This document shows positions 48,069 to 58,680 of a stretch of DNA of 64,000 bases, piece by piece (position 1 is the first letter of the stretch; every line of letters begins with the position of its first letter). Source of the stretch: Volutella citrinella (lineage: Eukaryota; Ascomycota; Sordariomycetes; Hypocreales; Nectriaceae); contig JAWZSP010000004.1 of NCBI GenBank assembly GCA_034401135.1, positions 2,790,001-2,854,000 of the forward strand, given 5' to 3'. The notes under the pieces were generated by a model. The model saw only the letters and a list, made by a program, of their open reading frames with translations. It had not been told where the DNA came from and did not search any database. Made by a program: the position numbers and the translations under genes.

Positions 48069-49626
48069 ATTCGCGCCCCTAGAAAAACACGAAACCACTC
48101 CGGAAATAGAAGTGATAGCGAGCAAGTTGATTCATATGCGCCGCTGCACGACTTATTTATCGAATCCGTTCATGTCCCCGCCATCTTACTTCCTTCATTG
48201 TTGGCTTGAAGCGGGGGACCAGCCCCTTGTCAGTTGAGTCATCCGGTTGAGGCTGATCCAAGTCAGCCGCCAACTAGCAAGCATCAGCTCTTCCGCTGAT
48301 GACGTTACAAATGACTCTGCCAATAATAGGGGCCAGTTTCATCCTGCAACCAGTGCCGCTAACTGATGAGTCATTCTAGTGCTTTGACCTGCCTTCCTTC
48401 CTTCAGTTCGAAGTCGTTAGTGGAACGCATACTGGTTGGGGTTTCGGATAGATATCCAACCGGTACGAAAATTCCGCGAGCCTGCCTGGAATAATACCCT
48501 TTCTGTTGAAAATGGTGTTCACACTTATCCTTGGCTTCGGCGCACCTTGAATGAAAGACACATGGCGTGGTTTCTGATATCTAAATTACAGCTGCCCGAT
48601 AAACCCCGGTCAGTGAAGGACTTGTCCCGGAGTTACATCAATCGCGCGAGTAACTCCTTGTCGCACAGAATAGTGCAGGGCCGCAGAGACTTTTGCTCGA
48701 CAATGGATGTATCGCCCACTCCGGCATGCCCCAGCCACTTTGCAATTAGCACTGTATTAGGCTCGGTTTCTGGCCTAAAGCAGGATCCGAGCGAGTGCTG
48801 GAATCCAAGCCACACACACTCAATCATAAGGGTTGCCCAAGCGCTCAAGTCGAGTCAGTGCAATGTGCGCTTGCTACTAGGTCGGCACACAGTAGCGCGA
48901 TGCAGGCCGCAGCAGGCACCCGCGTCCATCATCTTCCACACCCTCTGGTCCCTCCCTTCGGAAAAGCCAAGGCCTAGAATCCGCCGACCCCGGACACCAT
49001 CCAATGAAGATTTGTGTGATTGCGATTCAAATTTTCTAGAAGGCTGTATTTTTGTGTCGTGGCCGACGGGAGTTGGTAGCATTTCCAGGTCATGGCCAGG
49101 CCTTGAGCATCCCGTTGACATCATTCAGTGACGATGGTTAGTGGGTTGAGAATAAGGTAGGGTGCGGTTGGGGCTCAAGACATATATTCTGAGTACCCTT
49201 GTCAAAGCTTGGTTCACGATTTGTTGTCGGGAGTTGGGGGAGGGTCGAGCTGCAGGCGAGAGATACAATTACTATCTTGAACGATTCGAAACTAGCCCAA
49301 CCGGTTGATATTCTGCAAGGGCTGTGCTGCTCGAGCGTTGCAGGTTGCCCCTGGCGTTTGCCCAGGATGCTGCCACATGCGACACAGGCGCACCTGGTCA
49401 TTCTCGAAAGGTCATTCCGATAACGATGTTGGAACCCGGCTTCTGCAAAAGGCAACGATGTGGAACAGAGAAGCTGGGCCAATCCTGCCAGTGGTTTGGA
49501 GTCGCCGCACACTTGATGGCCCATCACTTGGAGGATTCTCGTCTTCATTACGACCTTCGGCCTCCAACCTGTCTCTAATGGTACAAAGGTCATGGATTGC
49601 TTCCATTCGTCGCCCAACGGCCCTTC
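48069..49626. other. 1.56-kb intergenic region, DBR1 promoter side
   Basis: No recognisable gene. A 231-codon open frame at 48436-49131 (+) shows no known domain, no splice pattern and no conserved-looking segment, so it was not called. The right end should contain the proteasome gene's 3' UTR. Confidence 0.4.
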
Positions 49627-50456
49627 TTAGGCGCTCTTCACCACCTTGTCATCATCAAACGGTATGTCGGTAATGCCGTCAGCCTTGATCGCCTTGACCA
49701 CCATGCCCTTGAAATCAATTGGTAACCGTCGCTTCAGCTCATCCGTGCACATGTTGAGAAGGGTGATGCCCTCGTCAAGAGTGATATCGGGATTGTGGTG
49801 CTTGTCGAGGATCGCCAGACAATAGTACCTAGATGAGGGGGGATGCGTCAGTTGATATGCTAGCAAGAGCCGAGAATGAAGCGCCAGGAGCCTGCCTGCG
49901 CGTCTCGAACCAGCCCTTGGGCGTCACGGAGCTACGTACTGTGCATATCCGTGTGCAGCGTAGGGCACCTCGGCCAGAGATGCTAGGTAGTCTAGCCAGT
50001 ACAGCGCTGGCTTGCCGGTGATGGGGTCGACGCCTCCCATGAGCAAGTTGACGTTGTAGGGCTTGCGGGATCGCAGGCTGGAGGCGAGTTCGCCGCGGAC
50101 AAAGTGTGCCAGGCCAGAAGGCGACAGATCGGTCTCGTTTCGCATCGAGTAGAGCTGGGCATTTCGTTGGATGTATTCGGCGAATTGGACTGAAGGCAGG
50201 TCAGTACATCACAGGGCTGGGGTTGTGGTCCGGCGAAGCTACCTGTATCTCCAGCCTCGCCAGAGAAGGCCATCAACGTGTTCTTGTTGAGCGGCCTGGT
50301 CTTGTCATCCGCGGCCTTGAGGATGGTGGCACCTCGCATCGCAGCCTTGGAAGCTGCGATGATGGTGAAGTCCTTTCCGGTGATTCCTAGCAGTACCTCC
50401 CTGGGTATCAGGTGTTAGCCGGTATAGCAAGCTGCAGCGAGGGTGGGTCCTTACAT
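49627..50456 (-). CDS. PRE1: Proteasome subunit beta type 4 (PRE1 group)
   Basis: Non-catalytic beta-4 subunit (PSMB2/Pre1) of the 20S proteasome core. Exons are 50455-50456, 50243-50400, 49940-50189 and 49627-49828, giving 203 residues, the usual length. The first coding exon carries only AT of the start codon; the G comes after a 54-nt intron, so translation begins [21 protein letters not shown]. Other family marks are [16 protein letters not shown] (joined over intron 2), [26 protein letters not shown] and [14 protein letters not shown] (joined over the 111-nt intron 3), ending in [15 protein letters not shown]. No N-terminal propeptide or Thr1 is present, as expected for this subunit. It shares a 389-bp divergent promoter with RRP9. 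Confidence 0.95.
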
Positions 50457-50845
50457 GATTGCGTTTAGGATGTGCTGGTCGTGGATGTGTGAATGGTTGG
50501 GGAGAAAGGAAGTGGTGCCGCAGTTGCAGTCTTGGTGTTGTCAACCCTCTTTGGAGATCCAGCGTCCAAACGGCAGGCAAGCTCTCTGCTATTAGGCTGT
50601 AGCGCTGCGCGTCAACGGGACTCAGAGCTCTGCCACCTAGCCCGGATCAACTCCCCACTTTTACTTGGGAGCACGGAAAAGCGTTACGCCGATGCAAGCT
50701 CTGATTGGCGGCAGGTGTAAGTCGGACTTCCTGGAGCTCCACCAGTCTCGACTTTTTTTTTTACCAAGAGAGACGGCCCCAAGAAATTTATCACAGGCGG
50801 GACGAGCAAGTCGACACCAGGCTGCCAAACTCGGCCATTGCCACC
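50457..50845. promoter_or_regulatory. Divergent promoter, PRE1 / RRP9
   Basis: A 389-bp region between start codons of two divergent genes. On the minus strand, GGTGGCAGA (50629-50637) differs by one base from the yeast proteasome control element GGTGGCAAA. An inverted CCAAT box (ATTGG) lies near 50703-50707, and a T run precedes the RRP9 leader at about 50752-50762. The functions are inferred from position and motif. Confidence 0.5.
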
Positions 50846-52594
50846 ATGTCGTCGTTTTTTACCGTCCCCGGCTCCCAGAAGAAGCGCAAGCGACCTGCAA
50901 TTCCAGAACAGCCCAAGAAGAGAGTGGCAGCTCCCAAATTAACAAGCAAAGGTCACTCGAAAGCTGCGGGCCCCACCAAAAAGCGTGTCGAGCGAGACGA
51001 ATCAATTTCTGGCAGCGATTCAGAAGATGACGAGAGCTACGACGGCGTCCCGGAATCCGGTGATGCGGTAGACTCGGAAGACTCCGAGGACGAGGCCGAG
51101 ACTGCTGCCGAGAGGAGATTGCGCCTCGCCGAACGCTATCTCGAGAATGTGAAAGAGCACGTGGACGAGGCTGGTTTCGATGCGGCCGACATTGACCGCG
51201 ATCTGATCGCTGAGCGACTACAAGAAGATGTGGCTGAGACCAAGGGTCGTGTCTATCGCCAGCTGGCCTTGGAACTAGACTTCACCCAGGCGGCGAGGAC
51301 ATTCTTCCGAACGAATACCAACGACGTTACTTCTGTCGCTGCCTGCGCCCCTTACATTTACACAACCACGAAGGACCTCTATGTGCAAAAGTGGAAAACG
51401 CAAGACCTGCCGCAAAACCAGTTCCCGCAAACGACGAAGCGAAAACCCAAGAAGCCCCCGGCTCCCCCAAGGAGGCGACCCGAGCTGGAGACCTGGCTGA
51501 AGGGAAACAGTGGCAAGTCCAAGGACAAGAACTACCAGCGGCACACTGGGCAGATCCTGTGTGTTGCTGCGTCGCCCGATGGCAAATATGTTGCTACGGG
51601 CGGCTCGGACCGGAAATTGATCATTTATGACGCCCACAACCTCAAGCCTATCAAGATCTGGACGCATCACCGCGATGCTATTACCGGCCTGGCGTTCCGA
51701 CGTGGTACCAACCAACTCTACTCGTGTGCCAAGGACCGAACGGTCAAGGTATGGAGCTTGGACGAAATGGCTTACGTCGAGACGCTCTTTGGCCACCAGG
51801 ACGAAGTCGTCGACGTCGACGCTCTTGCCCAGGAGCGCTGTGTCAGTGTTGGTGCCCGTGACCGCACTGCTCGTCTCTGGAAGGTAGCCGAGGAGACGCA
51901 GCTCGTCTTTCGTGGCGGTGCTGTCGACAAGAAGCCACGTCCCGGGGTTGATCCCCGTTCGCTGCTGCACGAAGGCTCAATGGACCGCGTCGCCATGATA
52001 GACGACGAGCTCTTCGTCACTGGCAGTGACAACGGTGCCATTGCTCTTTGGAGCGTTCAGAAGAAGAAGCCCGTGTACATAGAGCCGCTAGCTCACGGGC
52101 TTGATCCTCCCCTAGAGCCCGATGAGGCTTCTGCCGAAGCGAAACCCGACGTCCAACGAGAAGTTCCTCCTCCCACTCCTCGCTGGATCACCGCCCTCAA
52201 GACAATCCCCTACTCCGATGTCATCCTCAGCGGTAGCTGGGACGGCCATATTCGCGTGTGGCAACTCAGCGAGGACAAGCGCCGGATCGAGCCGCGCGGT
52301 GTCCTGGCGACACCAGGCGAGGAGCCGGCCACGGGCCACGGCGAGACGGGCAGCATCGTCGGCGTGGTCAACGACATTACTCTGTTTGAGCGCGGCGATC
52401 GCGGCAAGGACGGGCTGTGTGTCGTTGCCGCCGTGGGCCGCCAGCATCGCCTGGGTAACTGGCAACGAAAAACCAAGGGTGGCCGCAGCGGCGGCGTGGT
52501 GTTTGAGGTGCCTAGGATACAGAAGACGATGGAAAACGGGGTTCACGAAGAAGATCAGGAAGAGGCTGAGGATGAGGGAGATGATGACAATTAA
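50846..52594 (+). CDS. RRP9: U3 snoRNP WD40 protein (Rrp9/U3-55K)
   Basis: Nucleolar WD40 protein that binds the box B/C motif of U3 snoRNA and acts in 18S pre-rRNA processing. Single exon, 582 residues. The ATG at 50846 lies in a strong CCACC context and opens with MSSFFTVPGSQKKRKRP, as is common in this family. The N-terminal third has basic nuclear/nucleolar signals, an acidic Ser/Glu/Asp patch and the conserved helical AAERRLRLAERYLENVKEHV and LIAERLQEDVAETKGRVYR. WD repeats begin at about residue 232: HTGQILCVAASPDGKYVATGG, HRDAITGLAFRRG, SCAKDRTVKVWSL, GHQDEVVDVDAL, GARDRTARLWKV and LSGSWDGHIRVWQL. A charged tail ends the protein. Confidence 0.95.
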   Translation: MSSFFTVPGSQKKRKRPAIPEQPKKRVAAPKLTSKGHSKAAGPTKKRVERDESISGSDSEDDESYDGVPESGDAVDSEDSEDEAETAAERRLRLAERYLENVKEHVDEAGFDAADIDRDLIAERLQEDVAETKGRVYRQLALELDFTQAARTFFRTNTNDVTSVAACAPYIYTTTKDLYVQKWKTQDLPQNQFPQTTKRKPKKPPAPPRRRPELETWLKGNSGKSKDKNYQRHTGQILCVAASPDGKYVATGGSDRKLIIYDAHNLKPIKIWTHHRDAITGLAFRRGTNQLYSCAKDRTVKVWSLDEMAYVETLFGHQDEVVDVDALAQERCVSVGARDRTARLWKVAEETQLVFRGGAVDKKPRPGVDPRSLLHEGSMDRVAMIDDELFVTGSDNGAIALWSVQKKKPVYIEPLAHGLDPPLEPDEASAEAKPDVQREVPPPTPRWITALKTIPYSDVILSGSWDGHIRVWQLSEDKRRIEPRGVLATPGEEPATGHGETGSIVGVVNDITLFERGDRGKDGLCVVAAVGRQHRLGNWQRKTKGGRSGGVVFEVPRIQKTMENGVHEEDQEEAEDEGDDDN

Positions 52595-52618
52595 AGTTGT
52601 AATATATACAATCACACA

Positions 52619-52637
52619 TCCACACACACACACACAC
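52619..52637. repeat. CA dinucleotide microsatellite
   Basis: A short CA repeat about 25-40 bp after the RRP9 stop codon, in the 3' UTR region. Confidence 0.85.
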
Positions 52638-53116
52638 ATGAACCAATAGACGGCCAACCAAGACAAGAAGCATGTTTGATCTCAGTTATCACTGACTTTC
52701 GCAACTTTTGGTGATGACAACTTCAACTACTACCATTGCTGCTTGCTCAGCGGATATCATTCCACCCATCTCCTTTCTCATTACGAGATGCACTTGCAGG
52801 ACAAGTCCATGACAAGGTACTTTTTTTGGGCTAGAGCTCAGAATACTTTCGGTGAATTCTGAATGTCGTTACGGACAAGGTGTCAGGCAAGTTACACCGC
52901 GTTAGGCTGTGGCAGTACGACCTCGATTTTGAGACCGCTGAGTCAATGTGGTGGTCCATTGGGAAGTCCCGCAGTACGGGCAGTCCCGCTAAGAGTTTTC
53001 TTGTGATGCATTGACTTTTTTTTTTTAATCTTTGAGTCGCCGATGATACAGCCGTCGTGCAAAGCCACGGATCAAAATTCAAGGATGATGAGGGAGCCAA
53101 TGACGTTCATAAATTT

Positions 53117-53141
53117 ATTCATTCATACATACATACATGAA
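53117..53141. repeat. ATTC/CATA tetranucleotide repeat
   Basis: Consecutive ATTC units pass into CATA units over about 25 bp in the convergent intergenic region. Confidence 0.75.
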
Positions 53142-53243
53142 CCAATGCACACATCCTGCCCAAAAAGAAACAGGAGCATGCTTGGCCTTAACTACAACCT
53201 GTTCGTGACCGCAACGGGGGGTATTCGTGGTAATTATCGCCAA

Positions 53244-56234
53244 CTACCGAGCGATGCCATCATATGCTGCATTGTCATCGGGCGAACTGGGCAGCATTGA
53301 CACGAACTTGGGTGACAGGGCTTTCTCGGTCGCCTTGCCGGTCTTGGCAGGTTCAGCCTTACAGCCAGAGTCCTCAGATGGGAGGGAAAGGGAGGCGAGA
53401 TTGGCAGATTCCTTTCCTCCTTCTATGTCTGGCCCAACCGCTTTCTCAGGAGAGGGGATTCGTTGAGACGAAGAGGGAGGCCTCATACTCTTCTCCGTCA
53501 TCTCCGCGGAGATCTTATTGAACCCGTTCGTCAGAATGTGTGCCACCTCATGTTTGGGATGGTCTGCTGTAGGAGAAGAGGGCTGACGGGAAGTTGAAGG
53601 TTTCGCCGACGCTTTCGCTTTGGCAGCCCTGCGCTTCTTTTTTTCCTCGAGCTCGCGCAGATGGCGCTCTTGTTGCTCTTCTTGTAGATCGAATATCAGC
53701 TTTCGTACTCGATTTCGTATATCCGCCGCCTGTATGTCCCACCCCAAGTCTTCCTTTTGAAGTAACTTTCGGACTGCTTCATCGGGGTTCTTCAGAATCT
53801 CCTCCATGTATCCCAAAAGGAAAACGCCACAGTCACAGTAATTGTCCTGTGCGGGAATCTGTCTGCCAGTCATTCCTAAATGACCGGGTGCAATATCAAC
53901 GCTTTTCTTGTGCTTGGCTTCTTGGATCAAGTAGTCTTTGAGGTGCTTGCATGTGGGTGAGTGTGATGAACCCAATGAATCAAGCGTGATGATCTTTGGT
54001 ACTTCGGGGCTGAACCTTTGAGGCCCGCCGGGCCTTTTGCTGGTCTTGGTAGCTTCTCCCCGAGCTTCATCTTCATTAGTCGGGGAACCAGACAAGTCGA
54101 TTGTGCCCGTACTTGATTGGCTTCTAACCACGAGTTCTGCATCGTCCAGTGAGATCGAGGCCATGTCATTTTCCACAGATGGCAACTTGGGAGCGTCATC
54201 AATCGACGCCACATTGCCCTTGCCCAGCGCCCCTTGGTCTGATGGGGCATCGTCCTCGGCCGTCTCCTCCAGCCTTGGGAGAAGTTGGGGGGCATTATAG
54301 ATAATGACCAGATACCAGTGGGTATTTTCGTTGACTGGAACGAATATGTACGGGAAAGAGAACAGGTCGATTTTAGCTGTCCAGGACTTTACGCCGTCAT
54401 AGTTGATTTTGCCACGATTCTGTCTCAACTTCTCGAAGAAGAACGTGCTGAAGAAATGGAGTTTTTGCACCTTTTCCGGGTGTTCCTTCTGCAACTTGTC
54501 TTGGAGATACCGGATATAGAAGTTGATGAGGTTGTCGTTGAGGAATTCACCTTCATCCAAGCGAGGGATGTCGTCCTTATCCACTGTGGCTCGATTCCTG
54601 CCGGTCGGTGGGAAAACAAGGGACTGTTTCCATTTCCTCTCCCATTCTGTATGCAACACGGACCATCGATCTGGGAAGCTCTGGTGAACCTCTGGCACTG
54701 GGGACGATCGTCTTGTTCGCCGGGTGTTGGGGGCTTGGGCGGTCAGTGCAAGAGGTACACTTTCCAGCCGCGAGCTCTCAACTGAAACCTTACAAGATTC
54801 TGCGAGCATTTTGTCTTTCAGCTTGTCTGGTTGCCGCTCCCCTTTGAATGGATCTCTTGCGATTGGGGCAGTTGTCGCGCTGTTTGTAGGCGACTCTACG
54901 AACCCGTTGAACTTTGTTTCCACTTTGGCAACTTTCTGCCCATAGTCCATCGCGGAATCATACAGATGATTGAACCGTCTCTGCATCATATCCCTGTCTC
55001 GTATGTTAGAACTCTGAAGCAGTGCGGTGGGAGCAATGGGTATCATACGGCGTCACCTCAACTGATTTGGGAGGGTTCGGTCGTTCGTAGAGCCAGTGCA
55101 TCAAATGCAATGCTTGGGCAGGAGAACTGAGCTCCAAGGCAAGTTTCCTAGACGATCCAGCTGTTTGAGGGCGTTCAATGATGACACACTGACTGTGGGT
55201 AGCGGCGTGCGTCAAGGATTTCACCTGGTCCCCTAATATATCGATCCATTCTAAGTCCAAGGGTGATGTGTATGTGGCCTTCGCTTGAGACGGCGTCACC
55301 TCTAGTGTGACCCGAACATCTTGCGACACATTACCAGGAAACAGTCGCTTCCCTGACACTGCCCTTACAACACGCAGATCGTCGACCGGAGGGCTTTTTG
55401 ATGCAATAGCTGGCCGGCCAGCGACCTGTTGCGTCTGTTTGAATGGAGTTGGCCGAATGTCTCCTCTAGTCGAGATCGATCGTCGGCTAGGCTGTCGCAC
55501 TGATGAGAAATTATTGAGCCGCTTGCCGGTACCGTGATCATGTCTTGAAAGCTCATCCTCCGATTCGAGATATTCAGATGAACCCAAAAGCCCTGTTTTT
55601 ATTCGCTTATTCATCTCTAGTGGCTCGGACGGCGCTCCACGCTTTGACGTAAAGAGATCAGATACGACGTTGGCTGGTGGGGGGTCATCTGAAGCTAGGT
55701 GATCGGGGCTGACTGTCGGATGCCTTCGAGGAGGAGAATATTCCACCTGACTGCCGGGGGACTGAGGATCCCTCGAGCTTCGATCACTGCCCTGGTTCTT
55801 CTTTCGCCGCAACTTGCGGCTTTTCGCCGTGGTTACTTCTGAAGTGTTGCAGTACTCGCTCAAGCTAACATTTGTGGTGACTTTGCCTGTACTGGAGGTA
55901 CTCGCGATTTTGATAGCATCCTTGGATTCATGGCGTGTATCCCTCGTCAGATCGAGGATTGTCGGGTCGGCACTCGGATCATCAATCTCAATCGGTTCTG
56001 GTGGGACTCTTGGTCGCTTTTGTTTAAAGTACGGCGAATTGAACGCCGTCGTGGGGTCCGTGATCTTTTGGCGTTTCTTCGCAGGGTCGTTTTCGGATCG
56101 GCGGCGTTCTTGCTCTATTGCGAGATATGATCCTTTCGGTTTCGTGTCGTTGATCAACCTCTATTACAATGTTGTTAGTTTGGACCTGGAGGCGTTCTGG
56201 AGAGGTTGTCTACCATTCGTGCACGCATAGCCAT
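53244..56234 (-). CDS. ULP2: SUMO protease, Ulp2/SENP6-7 type
   Basis: C48-family cysteine protease predicted to dismantle poly-SUMO chains in the nucleus. Exons are 56214-56234, 55049-56160 and 53244-54993, giving 960 residues in this model. The N terminus is disordered with basic signals; a PH-like segment (LEWIDILGDQVKSL, CVIIERPQ) precedes the catalytic domain. That domain starts at DIPRLDEGEFLNDNLINFYIRYL and holds the triad His603 (NENTHWYLV), Asp716 (ITLDSLGSS) and Cys764 (AQDNYCDCGVFLL). An insertion of roughly 90 residues between His and Asp is typical of the Ulp2 branch and not of Ulp1. Intron 2 (55 nt, GTATGA donor, CTAAC branch) joins EVTP to DMMQRRFNHLYD. The 5' end is uncertain: the frame is open upstream to 56370 and reads protein-like, so an upstream exon may exist. 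Confidence 0.88.
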
Positions 56235-57576
56235 CGAATGTTCCGCAGCGCTACCGTAGGCAACGGCGGAGGACTCTAGGCCAACAGTAGCTCGCCTGGG
56301 CTGCCCATAATCTGGGAACGAGTGGGCGTCGGAACGGTAACGCGCGAAAGGACTGGTTGCGAACAGTCAGAACCGCCTCAAAAGGATCGATATCTGTGGT
56401 GAAGAGGTTCTGAACCAGACTTCACAGGGCAAGCAGGGGCACTAACTCCCATGAGCTCCTCGTCCTCCTCTGGCCCCTTGCAACCGGAGACTGGGTCGGG
56501 CCCTCCAGCTTTATGCTTCGGCCGTTTGTTGGGGTTGTTCCCGTCGCGATACTAACGATGAACGGTGAGACAAGCGGGCCGCTTTTCGGGAGCAAGACCC
56601 TTCTCGAAGGAGGTAGAGACGTCTATCAGTGGTCGAGTGGCAATACAGCCCCGGCTCTGGGTGTGTCCTGGGTCGAGGCTGGAGCCTGCTGGTCCTGTGC
56701 TGGTGGCGGAAGGTATCCGTTTGACTGGTCGAGATGAGGGTAAGTTTTGGGCTGGGATGGAAGCCTCTTTTAGATCCGCGCCCCTACCACTGGCAAAAAG
56801 TTGCCCGCCAAGTAGCACCTGCCTGGATGGGTCCCGTGTGGCTGGCTGCCCGCTCTAGTGGGGTACGGGCCACTAAAATATTCTCCAGTAACGGCGGGAC
56901 ACAGGCCACGGCTGCATGCTGGCAGTGGTGGAGTGGAGCAAACCGCCCAGACCGCTGGGTGCTTGACTGGAGGGATCTCGTCAGCCTTGCGAAGGAGCTT
57001 GAAGGTATGATATGTTATAATATACTAGATAAGTACCTAAGTTATGCAAAGCCAGGTGCTAAGACCGTTTGAATATAACATCGCGTTGAAGCATAGAGGG
57101 GAAAGAATATGGCAAGGTAATGCATGCAGAGCTCCAAGCCTCGCGAGGTCAGCTGGCTTTTTAGGAGCCCCCAGCAGTTGAATGACTCGAGTCTGCTCCT
57201 CTGGCCATCCTCAGCCACAGCTGTGTGATTCGCGGCTGTCTCTAGCATGGACGGGCAGGGCAGCTCCCGGCAGTTGACACTGGTCGCAAGGTGCCGTCCA
57301 GGAGCCTAACACGTAGGGGTGCGGGACCCTTAGCGGCCAACTTGCGCTGAGGGTCCCTGAAATGTGACGTTCCCCAGCACTGGCCGACCCAATCAGCTGC
57401 CCCGCAGAAGCTCTTGCGCCGCCGCGTCTTGCTCCAAAACGTGTCCAGATTCCCAGTAGGATGATCCGGACACCATAAACGGTCCATCGCTGAGGGCCAT
57501 TCTACCATCACCACGACCCTGCCGTCTTCTCAACCTCGGATGCTGCGATCGCGCGGCACCTCCACCATCGCCCACC
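56235..57576. promoter_or_regulatory. Divergent region between ULP2 and SPC3
   Basis: About 1.34 kb between divergent genes. The part at 56235-56369 may be coding for ULP2 on the minus strand, because it continues the open frame with protein-like sequence. The rest has no convincing gene. Promoters for both genes are inferred here from orientation. Confidence 0.4.
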
Positions 57577-58410
57577 ATGTATAACTCCCTCACCCGCATC
57601 CAAAATACCTTCGGGTTCTTTACCACCGTCGTCTGCGTCGTCGCCGCCTTCATCGCCGCATCCGATCTGTTCGCGGCGAGAACACCCAGCTCCGGCCTGA
57701 TTGCGCCCACCAATGTCCAAGTGTGCGTTTTTCCTTTCGCTGCGCTTCTTGCCTTGCGTTATGCGCTGCTTTTTCCCCAGAATGCCCAGCTGACATCTCC
57801 TTGATTTCCCTCCAGGGTCAAGGGTCAACCTCATTACTATTCCTCCAAGAAGGAGGAGTATGCCATCATCAAGTTCTCTCTGGACGCCGACTTGAGCAGT
57901 CTCTTCACATGGAACACGAAGAACCTCTTTGTTTACGTCAGTGCCGAGTGGCCTGGCCCTGGGAACAGCACCAATGAGGCCGTCATCTGGGACTCCATCA
58001 TCACCAACCCCAGCGCCGACCATCTCCAGAACATCGGCCCTACCGCCATGAAGAAGCTGAAGCGCAGCGCCGAGGGCAAGACTATTGACCCCAGTCGGTA
58101 AGCCGCACCTAATAATCCCCTCCACATTGGCATCTTGCTGACCCATTGGTTCTTTCCATACAGAGGCAAGCTCAAGCTCCGCAACCAGCGACCCAAGTAC
58201 CAAATTTCGCACCCGACCGGCAAGATGGCTGAGAGGGAGGACGTTACCCTCCGATTACACTACAATGTCCAGCCTTGGGTTGGCCTCCTGACCTGGGACC
58301 AGGACACGGATATCGGTGTTTGGTCCAAGATTGCCGGTGGCATCAGCGAAGCTTTCAACTTCCCTGCTCTCAAGGTCAAGGCTGGTGACAAGAAGGCCAA
58401 GAGCACATAA
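57577..58410 (+). CDS. SPC3: Signal peptidase complex subunit 3
   Basis: ER membrane subunit of signal peptidase that supports cleavage of signal peptides by Sec11. Exons are 57577-57722, 57816-58097 and 58164-58410, giving 224 residues. The N terminus MYNSLTRIQNTFGFFTT leads into a single transmembrane helix (about 14-31) with the bulk of the protein lumenal. Joining intron 1 at a GTGCGT donor gives NVQVVKGQPHYYSSKKEEYA; intron 2 restores PSRGKLKLRNQRPKY. Conserved elements include IIKFSLDADLSSLFTWNTKNLFVYV, the potential N-glycosylation site NST, and WVGLLTWDQD. A Lys-rich C terminus ends AGDKKAKST. The gene converges on XRN1, with 270 bp between stop codons. Confidence 0.95.
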
Positions 58411-58680
58411 AGCTGTGCAGCTCGAGTGCGAATGAAGTTAAAATAGGGAATCTAGGGCGTTTAGTGGACATGATAGCCATCTATGGTATCGCGTAAAACA
58501 TCTCCAAAGTTGACATCAGACAAATAAGTGTTCGTGACATTCGTGATATAGGCACTTCACTATCCTGTCTATACAACATTGCCGACTCCCACTTACATAG
58601 ATCCGCCAGCTCATTGGGCTAACATCAACCTCGAAAGGCAGAATTTGGCCAACAAACGGCTGTCATCATAGTGTCCCCCC

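Larger units (their letters stand above)
52595..53243. other. Convergent intergenic region (RRP9 / ULP2)
   Basis: About 650 bp between two gene ends. It contains a CA repeat at about 52619-52637 and an ATTC/CATA-type repeat at about 53117-53141, with T runs near 52821 and 53016. No gene is seen. Confidence 0.5.

Noticed and set aside
48436..49131. 231-codon + strand frame between DBR1 and PRE1
   Set aside because: No recognisable domain or codon pattern; could be a chance frame. Expression data would be needed to revive it.
55006..55048. Alternative ULP2 intron joins using a GTGACG donor or a 43-nt intron
   Set aside because: They keep frame, but the 55-nt version with GTATGA donor and a CTAAC branch about 17 nt from the acceptor fits the other introns better.
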